Assembly (NCBI RefSeq): GCF_016634425.1
Contig: NZ_JAEPES010000004.1
Span: 162,925-226,924, forward strand
DNA: 64,000 nt
Direction: 5' to 3'
DNA from: Lacisediminihabitans changchengi
GTDB lineage: Bacteria > Actinomycetota > Actinomycetes > Actinomycetales > Microbacteriaceae
Shown in pieces: positions 17,989 to 27,707 of this stretch. The stretch's first letter is position 1, and each line of letters opens with the position of its first letter. Made by a program: the position numbers and the translations under genes. The notes under the pieces are model-generated. The model saw only the letters and a list, made by a program, of their open reading frames with translations, did no database searches and was not told the DNA's origin.

Positions 17989-18984
17989 CTAGACGGTGGT
18001 CTCGTCGTCTTCGTAGCCGCTGTAGAAGTGGGCGCCGTCGAATCCGGGGACCGAATCCTTCAGCGAGAGGCCCATCTCCACGAGCTTGTCGCGCACCTCG
18101 TCGACCGACTTCTGGCCGAAGTTGCGGATGTTCATGAGCTGCGTCTCCGACAATGCGACGAGTTCGCTCACAGTGTTGATTCCCTCGCGCTTGAGGCAGT
18201 TGTAGCTGCGCACAGACAGGTCGAGGTCTTCGATCGGCATGCTGAGTTCGCTCGAGAGAACGGCGTCGACCGGAGCCGGGCCGATCTCGATGCCCTCTGC
18301 CGCGGTGTTCAGCTCGCGGGCGAGGCCGAACAGCTCGGTCAGGGTGCGGCCGGCCGAGGCGATCGCGTCACGCGGGGTGATCGCGTTCTTGGTCTCGACA
18401 TCCACGACCAGGCGGTCGAAGTCGGTGCGCTCACCGGCACGAGTTGCCTCGACACGGTAGGTGACCTTCAGCACGGGCGAGTAGATCGAGTCGACCGGAA
18501 TCTGGCCGGCCTCGCTGAACTCGCTGCGGTTCTGGGTAGCCGAGACGTAGCCGCGGCCACGCTCGATGGTGAGCTCGAGCTCGAACTTCGCCTTGTCGTT
18601 GAGGGTCGCGATGACGAGTTCCGGGTTGTGGATCTCGACACCGGCCGGAGCCGAGATGTCAGCTGCGGTGACCTCGCCGGCGCCCTGCTTACGCAGGTAG
18701 GCGGTGATCGGCTCGTCGTGCTCGCTGGAGACGACGAGACCCTTGATGTTCAGGATGATCTCGGTGACGTCTTCCTTGACCCCCGCGATGGTGCTGAACT
18801 CGTGCAGCACACCGTCGAGACGGATGCTCGTGACAGCAGCGCCGGGGATGGAGGAGAGGAGGGTGCGGCGAAGAGAGTTGCCGAGGGTGTAACCGAAACC
18901 GGGTTCGAGCGGCTCGATGACGAACCGCGAACGGAACTCGGAGATGTTCTCTTCGGTCAGAGTGGGGCGCTGTGCGATGAGCAC
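17989..18984 (-). CDS. rpoA: DNA-directed RNA polymerase subunit alpha
   Basis: A 331-residue RNA polymerase alpha subunit. The N-terminal assembly domain has [25 protein letters not shown] (about 27-51); the C-terminal DNA-binding domain begins near 245 with [20 protein letters not shown]. The start codon is GTG with GAAAGGAA at good distance. A 203-bp gap with two stem-loops separates it from rpsK; rpsD, usually in this gap, is missing. It is followed by rplQ. Confidence 0.97.
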   Translation of the reverse strand: MLIAQRPTLTEENISEFRSRFVIEPLEPGFGYTLGNSLRRTLLSSIPGAAVTSIRLDGVLHEFSTIAGVKEDVTEIILNIKGLVVSSEHDEPITAYLRKQGAGEVTAADISAPAGVEIHNPELVIATLNDKAKFELELTIERGRGYVSATQNRSEFSEAGQIPVDSIYSPVLKVTYRVEATRAGERTDFDRLVVDVETKNAITPRDAIASAGRTLTELFGLARELNTAAEGIEIGPAPVDAVLSSELSMPIEDLDLSVRSYNCLKREGINTVSELVALSETQLMNIRNFGQKSVDEVRDKLVEMGLSLKDSVPGFDGAHFYSGYEDDETTV

Positions 18985-19002
18985 TGTTGTTTCCTTTCGG
19001 CG

Positions 19003-19051
19003 AAGTGTCCGCTATTTGACACTTGTGCGTTCGACCGGTGGCTGGCCGGTC
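19003..19051 (-). other. rpoA leader with two stem-loops
   Basis: AAGTGTC pairs with GACACTT (19003-19024), and GACCGG pairs with CCGGTC (19033-19051). They lie 20-70 bases before the rpoA start in the gap where rpsD would normally be. The second stem is followed by TTTTT only on the plus strand, so it is not an obvious terminator for rpsK. A processing or leader role is possible but unproven. Confidence 0.5.
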
Positions 19052-19187
19052 GGTTTTTGAGTTGTATTCGTGATGAAAACTGTGCGCTCACGAGCCAGAC
19101 CGATGGTCTACCCGACGACCGAGCGTGCCGAGCCCGCATCCGGATCACTCCGGGGAGGGCTCGACACACTCGATGAGGCGAAAGGTG

Positions 19188-19586
19188 TTAGACGCGGCGA
19201 CGCTTGGGCGGGCGGCAACCGTTGTGCGCCTGCGGGGTGACATCGCTGATCGAGCCGACCTCGAGGCCAGCGGCCTGGAGCGAACGGATCGCGGTCTCGC
19301 GGCCGGAGCCCGGTCCCTTGACGAAGACGTCGACCTTCTTCATGCCGTGCTCCTGCGCCTGGCGCGCAGCGGACTCGGCGGCGAGCTGAGCGGCGAACGG
19401 GGTCGACTTGCGCGAACCCTTGAAGCCGACTCCGCCGGACGATGCCCAGCTGATAACCGCACCGGTCGGGTCGGTGATCGACACGATGGTGTTGTTGAAG
19501 GTGCTCTTGATGTGGGCCTGGCCCACAGCGATGTTCTTCTTCTCTTTGCGACGCGGCTTGCGTGCCGCAGCCTTGGGTGCTGCCAT
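19188..19586 (-). CDS. rpsK: 30S ribosomal protein S11
   Basis: A 132-residue S11 with a Lys/Arg-rich N-terminus ([12 protein letters not shown]) and the family blocks [29 protein letters not shown] and the C-terminal [16 protein letters not shown]11 forms part of the platform near the mRNA exit of the 30S subunit. It follows rpsM by 67 bases. The rpsD gene does not follow it here. Confidence 0.97.
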   Translation of the reverse strand: MAAPKAAARKPRRKEKKNIAVGQAHIKSTFNNTIVSITDPTGAVISWASSGGVGFKGSRKSTPFAAQLAAESAARQAQEHGMKKVDVFVKGPGSGRETAIRSLQAAGLEVGSISDVTPQAHNGCRPPKRRRV

Positions 19587-19653
19587 GTTTTTCTCTCCTG
19601 AGATCTAAATCGTGAGCTGGCCGAAGCGGCCGGAACTCAGCGCGATGCGCTGG

Positions 19654-20034
19654 TTACTTACGGCCGGCCTTCTTCTTGCCGGCGACGGTGCGCTTCGGTC
19701 CCTTGCGGGTGCGCGCGTTGGTCTTGGTGCGCTGTCCGTGAACGGGCAGACCACGACGGTGGCGGATGCCCTGGTAGCTTCCGATTTCGACCTTGCGACG
19801 GATGTCGGCTGCGACCTCACGGCGAAGGTCACCCTCCACCTTGAAGTTTCCTTCGACGTAGTCGCGGAGTGCGATGAGCTGGTCATCGGTCAGATCCTTG
19901 ACGCGGATCTCACCGCTGATGTTGGTGTCGGCGAGCGTCTTGAGTGCACGCGTGCGTCCGACGCCGTAGATGTAAGTCAATGCGACCTCGACGCGCTTAT
20001 CGCGCGGGATGTCGACTCCTGCTAGACGAGCCAT
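19654..20034 (-). CDS. rpsM: 30S ribosomal protein S13
   Basis: A 126-residue S13 starting [24 protein letters not shown]; an upstream in-frame ATG at 20097 is discarded. The C-terminus ends with the basic stretch [22 protein letters not shown] that contacts tRNA. The GGGAGAAGCCACT leader offers a ribosome binding site. It is separated from rpmJ by 182 bp including a terminator, so rpsM-rpsK probably have their own promoter, which I could not define. Confidence 0.96.
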   Translation of the reverse strand: MARLAGVDIPRDKRVEVALTYIYGVGRTRALKTLADTNISGEIRVKDLTDDQLIALRDYVEGNFKVEGDLRREVAADIRRKVEIGSYQGIRHRRGLPVHGQRTKTNARTRKGPKRTVAGKKKAGRK

Positions 20035-20177
20035 AGTGGCTTCTCCCTGTAGTGAGTGGAGGTCTTCAGCAGCATCTGTGCAGTGGCCTCCAACCACTGG
20101 TGTCCCCGAGACTTGCCCGGTTCTGATGCTGTTGTTCTTACTGATTCAGTACTGTGCGTATTCAGTTGTATTCGCGA

Positions 20178-20207
20178 GAACCGGACCCGCTGTCGCGGAT
20201 CCGGTTC
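20178..20207 (-). terminator. terminator after infA-rpmJ
   Basis: GAACCGGA and CCGC pair with GCGG and TCCGGTTC around a small loop, with one mismatch. It starts ten bases past the rpmJ stop. No U-run follows on the minus strand (CTCGCGAATAC), so it may be a processing or partial-termination stem. Confidence 0.65.
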
Positions 20208-20216
20208 ACGAAGTTC

Positions 20217-20333
20217 TTAGCCCTGGCGCTGCTTGTGGCGCGGGTTGCTCTTGCAGATGACCATGACGTTGCCGTGACGACGGATCACGCGGCAGTGCTC
20301 ACAGATCGGCTTGACGCTGGGGTTGACCTTCAT
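20217..20333 (-). CDS. rpmJ: 50S ribosomal protein L36
   Basis: A 38-residue zinc-ribbon L36, [20 protein letters not shown] followed by [18 protein letters not shown]. The Zn ligands Cys11, Cys14, Cys27 and His33 are all present (C+ form). It is short enough to be missed by ordinary ORF calling. It is encoded 72 bases after infA and ends just before a stem-loop. Confidence 0.96.
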   Translation of the reverse strand: MKVNPSVKPICEHCRVIRRHGNVMVICKSNPRHKQRQG

Positions 20334-20405
20334 TGTTTTCTCTCTTTTCGCTGTCTTCGTACCGGGTCGATGTGCTCAGGCCCGGCCGTTACTTTCCAGC
20401 GATCG

Positions 20406-20627
20406 TTACTTGTACCGATAGACGATCCGGCCGCGGGTCAGATCGTAGGGGCTCAGCTCCACGATCACGCGGTCCTCAGGGAGGATGCGGATGTAGTGCT
20501 GACGCATCTTGCCCGAAATGTGGGCAAGCACTTTGTGGCCGTTGGTCAACTCAACGCGGAACATTGCGTTGGGCAGAGCTTCGACTACTGCGCCTTCGAT
20601 CTCGATGACACCGTCTTTTTTGGCCAT
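20406..20627 (-). CDS. infA: translation initiation factor IF-1
   Basis: A 73-residue OB-fold factor, [20 protein letters not shown] onward, with the C-terminal [14 protein letters not shown]. It binds the A site of the 30S subunit during initiation. GAGG precedes the ATG; an upstream in-frame Met at 20702 is not used. A good sigma-70-type promoter lies about 95-125 bases upstream. Confidence 0.97.
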   Translation of the reverse strand: MAKKDGVIEIEGAVVEALPNAMFRVELTNGHKVLAHISGKMRQHYIRILPEDRVIVELSPYDLTRGRIVYRYK

Positions 20628-20722
20628 AGCCTCTTCGTCGCTAAAAGTTTGATTGCTGGTCGTGCGGATGGATTGTGGCGTCTGGCCCCGGCGAAAAACC
20701 AACTGAAGCTGCGGTATGCACG

Positions 20723-20752
20723 CCTATAACGGCAGCAGACACCAAGGGTCAA
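20723..20752 (-). promoter_or_regulatory. infA promoter (TTGACC-N18-TATAGG)
   Basis: On the minus strand TTGACC (20752-20747) and TATAGG (20728-20723) are separated by 18 bases, about 95 bases before the infA start and in the gap after map. The best promoter match in the ribosomal region. The sequence just after the -35 (CCCTTGGTG) is repeated upstream of rplM. Confidence 0.7.
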
Positions 20753-20868
20753 TCTTAGACATTAACCGGGCGTTTCGCCAACTCGACGCCGGGCCCGGTG
20801 GTACGCTCCCGGCGAACTCTCGGTCGACTGACCGGCGACCGGCCTCTCCAGGAAGGCTGGATCGTCGG

Positions 20869-21699
20869 CTACGGGATCGGGACGGGCACGACGCCGAGCG
20901 GTGCGAGCCCCGCGGCGCCGCCGTCTTCCGCCGTCAGCACCCAGATGCCACCGGCGTGTACCGCGATGCTGTGTTCCCAGTGCGCCGCCGCGGTGCCGTC
21001 CTCGGTGGCGACCGTCCAGCCGTCGGGATGCGTCACGGTGTCGATGGTGCCGAGGGTGACCATCGGCTCGATTGCGACGACGAGTCCGGGCTTCACCTGC
21101 GGGCCACGATCGCGCACCCGGTAGTTGAATACCGGCGGCTCCTCATGCATCGACCGGCCGATACCGTGCCCCACGTAGTCCTCGAGGATGCCGTACTCGC
21201 CCTGCGATTCGATGTAGTCCTCGATGAACCCACCGACATGGTTGAGGTGGCTGACTCGAGACAGCGCGGCGATGCCGTGCCAGAGCGACTGCTCCGTGAC
21301 ATCCGCCAGCTTCTGCCGCTCGGCGACCAGCTCGGGTCGCGTGGGATCGGGCACGACTACGGTGATCGCGGCGTCGCCGTTCCAGTCACCGACCTTGGCT
21401 CCGCTGTCGATCGAGACGATGTCGCCGGGCTGCAGCACGCGACCGCCCGGGATACCGTGCACAACCTCGTCATTCACCGAGGCGCAGACCGTGTGGACGT
21501 AGCCCTCTTCGAGTTGGAAGTTCGGGATGCCGCCGAGCCCTCGAATGGTCGCCTCGGCGATCGCGTCGAGCTCGAGAGTCGTCACACCGGCACGGATGGC
21601 GGCCCGCACGGCAGCGAGCGAGGCCGCGGTCGCGAGACCCGGCGCCACCATCGCGCGCAGTTCGGCCGGCGACTTGTAGATGTTCTTGCGAAAAGCCAC
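20869..21699 (-). CDS. map: type I methionine aminopeptidase
   Basis: A 276-residue metalloprotease that removes the initiator Met from new proteins. All active-site residues are seen: His81 and metal ligands Asp98, Asp109, His178, Glu211 and Glu242. No N-terminal SH3-binding extension is present. It lies 11 bases after adk, completing the rplO-secY-adk-map order. The following 240 bp hold the infA promoter. Confidence 0.96.
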   Translation of the reverse strand: MAFRKNIYKSPAELRAMVAPGLATAASLAAVRAAIRAGVTTLELDAIAEATIRGLGGIPNFQLEEGYVHTVCASVNDEVVHGIPGGRVLQPGDIVSIDSGAKVGDWNGDAAITVVVPDPTRPELVAERQKLADVTEQSLWHGIAALSRVSHLNHVGGFIEDYIESQGEYGILEDYVGHGIGRSMHEEPPVFNYRVRDRGPQVKPGLVVAIEPMVTLGTIDTVTHPDGWTVATEDGTAAAHWEHSIAVHAGGIWVLTAEDGGAAGLAPLGVVPVPIP

Positions 21700-21710
21700 G
21701 ATGCGACGAA

Positions 21711-22298
21711 CTAGGCGGCGGTGCGGAGGCCGCGCGCGCTGAGCGCCTCGGCGATTCGCGCAGCGACAGCTTCGACCTCGCCGAGGCCGTCGACCTCGAT
21801 GAGCAGGCCCTTCTCGCGGTACACCGGGATCAGCGGGGTGGTCTCGCGGGCGAAGACATCCTGACGGTGCCGGATCGCCTCTTCGGTGTCGTCGGCACGA
21901 CCCTGCTCCTGGGCGCGGTTGCGCAGGCGAGCGACCACGGCATCCGTGTCGGCATTGAGCAGAATCACTGCGTCGAGGGACTGACCCTTCGACGCGAGCA
22001 GCTCATCGAGGAACGCGATCTGCTCCAGCGTGCGCGGGTACCCATCGAGCAGGAAGCCCTCGCGCGCATCCTCCTCGAGCAGGCGGTTCTTCACCAGTTC
22101 GTTCGTCAGCGAGTCGGGCACGTAGTCCCCCGCGTCGACGATCGCCTTGACCTCGACACCGAGCGGTGTCTGGTCTTTGATGTTCTGGCGGAAGATGTCG
22201 CCGGTCGCGATGGCGGGGATTCCGTAGCTGGTCGAGATCAGAGCTGACTGGGTTCCCTTACCGGCCCCGGGCGGGCCGACGATGAGAAGCCGGGTCAC
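21711..22298 (-). CDS. adk: adenylate kinase
   Basis: A 195-residue nucleoside monophosphate kinase (ATP + AMP to 2 ADP). The P-loop [10 protein letters not shown] is at 8-17, the DGYPRT block near 84-89 and the short LID region lacks zinc cysteines, as in the short actinobacterial form. The start codon is GTG and overlaps the secY stop by four bases (GTGA), giving translational coupling. Confidence 0.96.
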   Translation of the reverse strand: MTRLLIVGPPGAGKGTQSALISTSYGIPAIATGDIFRQNIKDQTPLGVEVKAIVDAGDYVPDSLTNELVKNRLLEEDAREGFLLDGYPRTLEQIAFLDELLASKGQSLDAVILLNADTDAVVARLRNRAQEQGRADDTEEAIRHRQDVFARETTPLIPVYREKGLLIEVDGLGEVEAVAARIAEALSARGLRTAA

Positions 22299-23617
22299 CG
22301 GAGGAGACCCTCGTAGTGACGCTGCTGCAGCTGCGAGTCGATCTGCTTCACGGTCTCGAGACCGACACCGACAATGATCAGGATGCTCGCGCCGCCGAAC
22401 GGGAAGTTCTGGTTTGCACCGAACAGGCCGAGGGCGATGAGCGGGATCAAGGCGATGATGCCGAGGTAGAGCGAGCCGGGCAGGGTCACGCGGGTCAGCA
22501 CGTAGTCCAAGTACTCGGCCGTCGGCCGACCGGCACGGATGCCGGGAATGAAGCCGCCGTACTTCTTCATGTTGTCGGCGACTTCCTCCGGGTTGAAGGT
22601 GATCGCGACGTAGAAGTACGTGAAGCCGACGATGAGCAGGAAGTACAGCAGCATGTACAGCGGATTGTCGCCCGTGCGCAGGTTGTCGGAGATCCAGCTG
22701 ACCCAGGCCGCAGGCGCCTTGCCGTTCGCGGGCTGGTTGAACTGCGCGACCAGGGCCGGCAGGTACAGCAGCGACGAGGCGAAGATGACGGGCACGACGC
22801 CGGCCATGTTGACCTTGATCGGGATGTAGGTGTTGTTGCCGCCATAGGTGCGGCGTCCGACCATCCGCTTGGCATATTGCACGGGGATTCGTCGCTGCGA
22901 TTGTTCGACGAACACCACGAGACCCATGATCACGATGCCCATCAGGATCACACCGAGGAAGGTCTCGAAGCCCTTGGCCTGCTGGATCGACAAGAGCGAG
23001 CCCGGGAAGCGAGCGGCGATGGACGTGAAGATGAGGAGCGACATGCCGTTGCCAATGCCGCGCTCGGTGATGAGCTCACCCATCCACATGATGAGGCCGG
23101 TGCCGGCGGTCATCGTGATGACCATGAGCAGGATGGCGTACCAGGACGAGTCGGTGATCAGCGCGGAACAGGCGGGGGTTCCCGTGTTCGGGAACAGCGC
23201 GCCGCTGCGGGCGACCGTGATCAGGGTCGTCGACTGCAGAACGCCGAGGCCGATCGTGAGGTAGCGGGTGTACTGGGTGAGGCGGGCCTGGCCGGACTGG
23301 CCTTCCTTGTACAGAGTCTCGAAGTGCGGAATGACCACGCGGAGAAGCTGCACGATGATCGACGCCGTGATGTACGGCATGATGCCGAGCGCGAAGATCG
23401 AGAGCTGGAGAAGCGCGCCACCGCTGAACAGGTTGACGAGCTCGTAGAGCCCCGTCGTGTTCGAGTTGGCGGCAAGACAGGTCTGCACGTTGGCGAAGTT
23501 CACGAACGGCGACGGAATGAACGATCCGAGCCGGAAGATCGCGATCATTGCGAGCGTGAAGAGGATCTTCTTCCGAAGATCGGGGGTGCGGAAGATCCGC
23601 GCTACGGCTCTGAACAC
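22295..23617 (-). CDS. secY: preprotein translocase subunit SecY
   Basis: A 440-residue, ten-helix channel subunit of the Sec translocon. The GTG start is chosen because AGGAGG lies just upstream and the resulting [16 protein letters not shown] matches the family; an in-frame ATG six codons earlier would bury the ribosome binding site. The first periplasmic region, plug ([26 protein letters not shown]) and the C-terminal basic GLLR end are visible. Three stem-loops lie between rplO and this gene. Confidence 0.95.
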   Translation of the reverse strand: MFRAVARIFRTPDLRKKILFTLAMIAIFRLGSFIPSPFVNFANVQTCLAANSNTTGLYELVNLFSGGALLQLSIFALGIMPYITASIIVQLLRVVIPHFETLYKEGQSGQARLTQYTRYLTIGLGVLQSTTLITVARSGALFPNTGTPACSALITDSSWYAILLMVITMTAGTGLIMWMGELITERGIGNGMSLLIFTSIAARFPGSLLSIQQAKGFETFLGVILMGIVIMGLVVFVEQSQRRIPVQYAKRMVGRRTYGGNNTYIPIKVNMAGVVPVIFASSLLYLPALVAQFNQPANGKAPAAWVSWISDNLRTGDNPLYMLLYFLLIVGFTYFYVAITFNPEEVADNMKKYGGFIPGIRAGRPTAEYLDYVLTRVTLPGSLYLGIIALIPLIALGLFGANQNFPFGGASILIIVGVGLETVKQIDSQLQQRHYEGLLR

Positions 23618-23633
23618 GAGGCCTCCTGGTTGC

Positions 23634-23656
23634 ACATGACCCTGATTAGGTCATGT
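23634..23656 (-). other. stem-loop in the secY leader
   Basis: ACATGACC pairs with GGTCATGT across a seven-base loop, seven bases before the secY ribosome binding site on the minus strand. It is the last of three successive stems between rplO and secY. Confidence 0.6.
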
Positions 23657-23665
23657 TGGCGATGC

Positions 23666-23687
23666 AGGTGGCCCTTTCGGGCCACCT
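23666..23687 (-). other. stem-loop between rplO and secY
   Basis: A perfect 9-bp stem, AGGTGGCCC with GGGCCACCT, and a four-base loop. It is strong enough for partial termination or RNA processing but has no U-run on the minus strand. Confidence 0.7.
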
Positions 23688-23700
23688 AGACGACTCTACG

Positions 23701-23733
23701 GAAGTCCCGGGCGCGATGCGCCCGGGGGACTTC
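23701..23733 (-). other. stem-loop overlapping the rplO stop codon
   Basis: GAAGTCCC and GGGCGC pair with GCGCCC and GGGACTTC around a three-base loop. It begins within the rplO stop codon on the minus strand. It could be an attenuator or a 3'-end protecting stem that separates ribosomal from secY-adk-map expression. Confidence 0.7.
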
Positions 23734-24394
23734 ACTTGATAGAACCGCCTGCTGCAACGATCTTCTGCTCAGCGGAGCCAGAGACCTTGTCAACTGCAAC
23801 GCTCAGCTTAACCGCAATGTCGCCGTCGCCAAGAACCTTGACCTTCTCGTTCTTGCGCACAGCACCCTTGGCGACGAGGTCACTGATCGTGACGTCTCCA
23901 CCGGTGGGGTACAGCTCGGCCAGCTTCTCCAGGTTGACGACCTGGTACTCGACGCGGAACGGGTTCTTGAACCCGCGCAGCTTCGGGGTACGCATGATGC
24001 TGTTCAGGTTTCCACCCTCGAGCCCGAGGCGCACGCCGTAGCGAGCCTTCGTTCCCTTGGTACCGCGGCCGGCGGTCTTACCCTTGGAGCCCTCACCACG
24101 ACCAACACGGGTGCGGTCCTTCTTGGCACCGGCAGCCGGACGGAGGTGGTGCATCTTCAGCACCTGCGGGCGAGCCTCGGCGACGGGCTCTGCAGCCTTC
24201 TTCGCCGGAGCAGCCTTCGGAGCCTTCGCTGCGACGGTGGCGTCGGACGACGCGGCGGCGGCCTTGGGGGCCTTCGTCGCGGCAGCCTTCTCAGCCTTGG
24301 GCGCAGCAGCCTTGGCCGTGGTGGCCTTGGCGGCAGGCGCCTTCGCGGTGCTGGCCTTCTTGGGCGCAGCAGCCGGAGTGGTTTCTTCAGCCAT
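23732..24394 (-). CDS. rplO: 50S ribosomal protein L15 with Ala/Lys-rich N-terminal extension
   Basis: A 220-residue L15. The family core begins only near residue 77 ([38 protein letters not shown]). The first 75 residues are a low-complexity [23 protein letters not shown] segment resembling histone H1 tails. The long start is supported: its ATG overlaps the rpmD stop (TAATG). E. coli L15 is 144 residues. The extension may bind rRNA or DNA; this is inferred. Confidence 0.93.
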   Translation of the reverse strand: MAEETTPAAAPKKASTAKAPAAKATTAKAAAPKAEKAAATKAPKAAAASSDATVAAKAPKAAPAKKAAEPVAEARPQVLKMHHLRPAAGAKKDRTRVGRGEGSKGKTAGRGTKGTKARYGVRLGLEGGNLNSIMRTPKLRGFKNPFRVEYQVVNLEKLAELYPTGGDVTISDLVAKGAVRKNEKVKVLGDGDIAVKLSVAVDKVSGSAEQKIVAAGGSIK

Positions 24395-24579
24395 TAGTCA
24401 ATCTCCTCGACCTTGACAAGGTGAGCGACCGTGCGGACGTAGCCACGGTTCTGCAGGTTGTCCTCACGGACGACGACATCACCGATGCGCTTGAGCCCGA
24501 GGCTCCGCAGGGTGTCGCGCTGGTTCTGCTTCTCACTGATTTTGGACTTGATCTGGGTCACCTTCAGGCGAGCAGCCAT
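24394..24579 (-). CDS. rpmD: 50S ribosomal protein L30
   Basis: A 61-residue L30: [20 protein letters not shown], then [20 protein letters not shown] and [13 protein letters not shown]. Size and motifs are normal. It overlaps rpsE by one base and rplO by the TAATG junction. Confidence 0.96.
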   Translation of the reverse strand: MAARLKVTQIKSKISEKQNQRDTLRSLGLKRIGDVVVREDNLQNRGYVRTVAHLVKVEEID

Positions 24580-25277
24580 CAGACACCTGCCTTAGCGTCA
24601 GCCTGGGCACGCAGGAGACGCGCGGGCGCGACATCCTCGAGCGAGAGGCCACGACGTGCCGCGACGGCACTGGGCTCCTCGAGCTGCTTGAGAGCAGCAA
24701 CCGTTGCGTGCACGATGTTGATCGTGTTGGACGAGCCGAGCGACTTGCTCAGAACGTCGTGGATGCCAGCGCACTCGAGAACGGCACGCACCGGGCCACC
24801 GGCGATAACACCGGTACCAGCGGAGGCGGGACGCAGGAGCACGACGCCGGCAGCGGCCTCACCCTGCACGGGGTGCGGGATGGTGACGCCGACGCGAGGA
24901 ACGCGGAAGAAGTTCTTCTTCGCCTCTTCGACACCCTTGGAGATAGCGGTCGGGACCTCGCGGGCCTTGCCGTATCCGACGCCGACCAGACCGTTGCCGT
25001 CTCCGACGACCACGAGGGCGGTGAAGCTGAAGCGACGACCACCCTTGACGACCTTGGAAACGCGGTTGATGGTGACGACGCGCTCAAGGAACTGGCTCTT
25101 CTCAGAGTCACGGCTTCCACGCTGCTGGTTGGGGTTGCGCTCACGGCCGCCTCGACGCGCCTCGCGGGGCTCGTTCGCAGCGGGCTCGGTTGCGGCCGCG
25201 GTCTCGACGACCGCGACGGTCGGCTCTGCCTCGGTGGCCACAGGGGTCTCCTTGTTCGTGTTAGTTGTGTCGCTCAC
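24579..25277 (-). CDS. rpsE: 30S ribosomal protein S5
   Basis: A 232-residue S5. The S5 RNA-binding domain begins near 62 ([44 protein letters not shown]) and the C-terminal fold includes [29 protein letters not shown]. About 60 N-terminal residues are Glu/Ala/Thr-rich, then Arg-rich ([17 protein letters not shown]), an extension compared with E. coli (167). The GTG start overlaps the rplR stop by four bases. Confidence 0.95.
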   Translation of the reverse strand: MSDTTNTNKETPVATEAEPTVAVVETAAATEPAANEPREARRGGRERNPNQQRGSRDSEKSQFLERVVTINRVSKVVKGGRRFSFTALVVVGDGNGLVGVGYGKAREVPTAISKGVEEAKKNFFRVPRVGVTIPHPVQGEAAAGVVLLRPASAGTGVIAGGPVRAVLECAGIHDVLSKSLGSSNTINIVHATVAALKQLEEPSAVAARRGLSLEDVAPARLLRAQADAKAGV

Positions 25278-25645
25278 AGGTCCAGTCCACCCTCTCTGGC
25301 TCCATCGGCGATGGCAGCGACGCGACCCGCGTACTTGCTACCACCACGGTCGAAGACGACTGCCTCGATGCCCGCCTTCTTGGCGCGCTCCGCGACGAGT
25401 TCTCCGACCTTGCGCGCCTTGGCGGTCTTGTCACCGTCGAAGGTCCGCAGGTCCGCTTCGAGAGTCGATGCCGACGCAAGGGTGAAACCCTTGCTGTCGT
25501 CGACGACCTGCACGAAGACGTGGCGAGCCGAACGGGTGACAACGAGACGCGGACGCTGCTCGGTGCCGACGACCTTCTTGCGAAGACGTGCGTGGCGACG
25601 ACCCTTGGCCGCCGACTTGCTCTTGCCTCTAGTTCCGAGACCCAT
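25274..25645 (-). CDS. rplR: 50S ribosomal protein L18
   Basis: A 123-residue 5S rRNA-binding protein with the N-terminal [20 protein letters not shown] and [20 protein letters not shown]. The C-terminus [27 protein letters not shown] is typical. It is two bases from rplF and overlaps rpsE. Confidence 0.96.
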   Translation of the reverse strand: MGLGTRGKSKSAAKGRRHARLRKKVVGTEQRPRLVVTRSARHVFVQVVDDSKGFTLASASTLEADLRTFDGDKTAKARKVGELVAERAKKAGIEAVVFDRGGSKYAGRVAAIADGAREGGLDL

Positions 25646-25647
25646 GA

Positions 25648-26184
25648 TTATTTACCACTCTTTCCGGCCTTGCGGCGGACTACCTCGCCGGCGTAGCGAA
25701 CACCCTTGCCCTTGTAGGGCTCTGGCTTGCGCAGCTTGCGAATGTTTGCGGCGACTTCGCCGACGGCCTGCTTGTCGATGCCGTGCACCGTCAGCTTGGT
25801 GTTGCCCTCGACGGCGAAGCTGATGCCTGCCGGCGGGTCGACCGTGATGGAGTGCGAGTACCCGAGCGCGAACTCGAGCGAAGCGCCCTTGGCCGCGACG
25901 CGGTAACCGGTACCGACGATCTCGAGGCCCTTGGAGTAGCCCGTCGTCACACCGATGATCTGGTTGGCGATGAGCGTGCGGGTCAGGCCGTGCAGCGAAC
26001 GCGACTCGCGCTCGTCGTCCGGGCGGGTGACCAGAACCTGGCCATCCTCGAGCTTGACCTCGATGGGGCTGGCGACGGTGAGCGCCAGCTCACCCTTCGG
26101 GCCCTTGACGGAGACGGCGGAACCGTCGATCTTCACCTCGACCCCAGCAGGGATCTCGATGGGGAGTCTTCCGATACGTGACAT
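25648..26184 (-). CDS. rplF: 50S ribosomal protein L6
   Basis: A 178-residue L6 starting [20 protein letters not shown] with C-terminal [23 protein letters not shown]. The upstream in-frame Met (26295) is a shadow within rpsH. It begins seven bases after rpsH and holds two repeated L6 folds. Confidence 0.96.
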   Translation of the reverse strand: MSRIGRLPIEIPAGVEVKIDGSAVSVKGPKGELALTVASPIEVKLEDGQVLVTRPDDERESRSLHGLTRTLIANQIIGVTTGYSKGLEIVGTGYRVAAKGASLEFALGYSHSITVDPPAGISFAVEGNTKLTVHGIDKQAVGEVAANIRKLRKPEPYKGKGVRYAGEVVRRKAGKSGK

Positions 26185-26191
26185 GTCTGGG

Positions 26192-26590
26192 TTACCACAC
26201 GTAGGCGAGGACTTCCCCACCCACGCCCTTCTTCGAAGCCTGGCGGTCCGTGAGGAGGCCGGACGAGGTCGACAGGATGGCGACGCCGAGGCCACCGAGA
26301 ACGTGAGGGATCTCGGTCGACTTCGCGTACACGCGGAGGCCGGGCTTCGAGACGCGCTTGATTCCAGCGATGGAACGCTCCCGGTTGGGGCCGTACTTGA
26401 GGTCGAGGGTCAGCGTCTTGCCGACGCGAGCGTCCTCGACTTTCCAGTCACCGATGTAACCCTCGGACTTGAGGATCTCGGCGATATGGGACTTGAGCTT
26501 GCTGCTCGGCATTGACACGGTGTCGTGGTACGCCGAGTTCGCGTTGCGCAGTCTGGTCAGCAGGTCTGCGACCGGATCTGTCATCGTCAT
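26192..26590 (-). CDS. rpsH: 30S ribosomal protein S8
   Basis: A 132-residue S8 starting [20 protein letters not shown] with the C-terminal [13 protein letters not shown] precedes the ATG. In most bacteria rpsN comes between rplE and rpsH; here the 93-bp gap has no rpsN but a perfect 10-bp stem. Confidence 0.96.
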   Translation of the reverse strand: MTMTDPVADLLTRLRNANSAYHDTVSMPSSKLKSHIAEILKSEGYIGDWKVEDARVGKTLTLDLKYGPNRERSIAGIKRVSKPGLRVYAKSTEIPHVLGGLGVAILSTSSGLLTDRQASKKGVGGEVLAYVW

Positions 26591-26617
26591 GTTGGTGGTG
26601 CCTTCCTCACCCGGTTT

Positions 26618-26641
26618 CGGCATCCGGTACGCCGGATGCCG
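26618..26641. other. perfect hairpin in place of rpsN
   Basis: CGGCATCCGG pairs with CCGGATGCCG around a TACG loop, between rplE and rpsH. The rest of the 93-bp gap shows no short ORF resembling S14. The stem may protect or split the transcript. Confidence 0.75.
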
Positions 26642-26683
26642 ACCTCGGTGATCGGTGGTGCTAAATGAAGCGTGGTCAGCTGA

Positions 26684-27280
26684 CTACGCGGGGGTGTTCT
26701 CTGCGTTCTTGAACGGGAAGCCGAGCGCCTTGAGCAGCGCGCGACCCTCGTCGTCGTTCTTCGCCGTGGTGACGACAGTGATGTCGAAACCGCGAACGCG
26801 GTCGATCTTGTCCTGATCGATCTCGTGGAACATCGACTGCTCCGTGAGACCGAAGGTGTAGTTGCCGTTGCCGTCGAACTGCTTGTCCGACAGACCGCGG
26901 AAGTCACGGATGCGCGGGAGCGCAAGCGAGAGCAGACGGTCGAGGAACTCCCAGGCACGGTCACCGCGAAGGGTGACGTGGGCGCCGATCGGCTGGCCCT
27001 CACGCAGCTTGAACTGCGCGATGGACTTGCGAGCGGCGGTGACCTGCGGCTTCTGGCCGGTGATCGCGATGAGGTCCTTGACGGCGCCATCGATGATCTT
27101 GCCGTCGCGAGCTGCCTCGCCGACACCGGTGTTGACCACGATCTTCACCAGTCCGGGCACCTGGTGCACGTTGGTGAAGCCGAAGTCCTTCGTCAGCTGC
27201 GCTGAGATCTCGTTCTGGTACTTCTGCTTGAGACGCGGCTGGATTTTGCCAGCCGGCGCTGCGGTTGCAGTGTCGGTCAT
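26684..27280 (-). CDS. rplE: 50S ribosomal protein L5
   Basis: A 198-residue L5 with a short Ala/Thr N-terminus, then [31 protein letters not shown] [22 protein letters not shown], and [14 protein letters not shown] near the end. L5 binds 5S rRNA and the P-site tRNA elbow. It overlaps rplX by one base (TAATG). Confidence 0.96.
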   Translation of the reverse strand: MTDTATAAPAGKIQPRLKQKYQNEISAQLTKDFGFTNVHQVPGLVKIVVNTGVGEAARDGKIIDGAVKDLIAITGQKPQVTAARKSIAQFKLREGQPIGAHVTLRGDRAWEFLDRLLSLALPRIRDFRGLSDKQFDGNGNYTFGLTEQSMFHEIDQDKIDRVRGFDITVVTTAKNDDEGRALLKALGFPFKNAENTPA

Positions 27281-27705
27281 TACTCGGCGTCCTTCTCGGC
27301 GTCGGCCTTGTCAGCCTTGGCCTTGGTTGTGGAGGCCTTCGCGGCCTTCTTGGGGGCTGCGGCACGACGCGACGGCTTGAAGTAGCGCGTACGCGTGGTC
27401 TTGCCTGCGGCGTCGGTCGAAACCGTGAAGCCGACACGAGCCGGCTGCTTGGTCTCGGGGTCGACGAGCTGCACGTTGGACACGTGGATCGGGGCCTCGA
27501 GGGTCTCGATGCCACCGGTCTTGGTGCCACGGTCGGTCTGACCCACGCGGACGTGCTTGGTGATGAAGTTCACACCCTCCACGACGACGCGGTTCTTCTC
27601 GACGAGGACCTCGATGACACGACCCTGCTTGCCACGGTCTCCGCCGCGAGCCTGCGAGGGGCCGCTGATCACCTGGACGATGTCGCCCTTTTTGATGTTC
27701 GCCAT
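27280..27705 (-). CDS. rplX: 50S ribosomal protein L24
   Basis: A 141-residue L24 with the KOW motif [29 protein letters not shown] near the N-terminus. The core ends about residue 115; a Lys/Ala-rich tail follows ([22 protein letters not shown]). E. coli L24 is 104 residues. It begins two bases after rplN. Confidence 0.95.
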   Translation of the reverse strand: MANIKKGDIVQVISGPSQARGGDRGKQGRVIEVLVEKNRVVVEGVNFITKHVRVGQTDRGTKTGGIETLEAPIHVSNVQLVDPETKQPARVGFTVSTDAAGKTTRTRYFKPSRRAAAPKKAAKASTTKAKADKADAEKDAE

Positions 27706-27707
27706 GA

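Noticed and set aside
19033..19070. A plus-strand terminator (GACCGG/CCGGTC stem plus TTTTT) in the rpoA leader
   Set aside because: No plus-strand gene ends nearby; kept only as a leader stem.
22316..23689. A 457-codon plus-strand frame opposite secY
   Set aside because: Antisense shadow of secY with an Arg/Glu/Asp/His-rich composition typical of such shadows.
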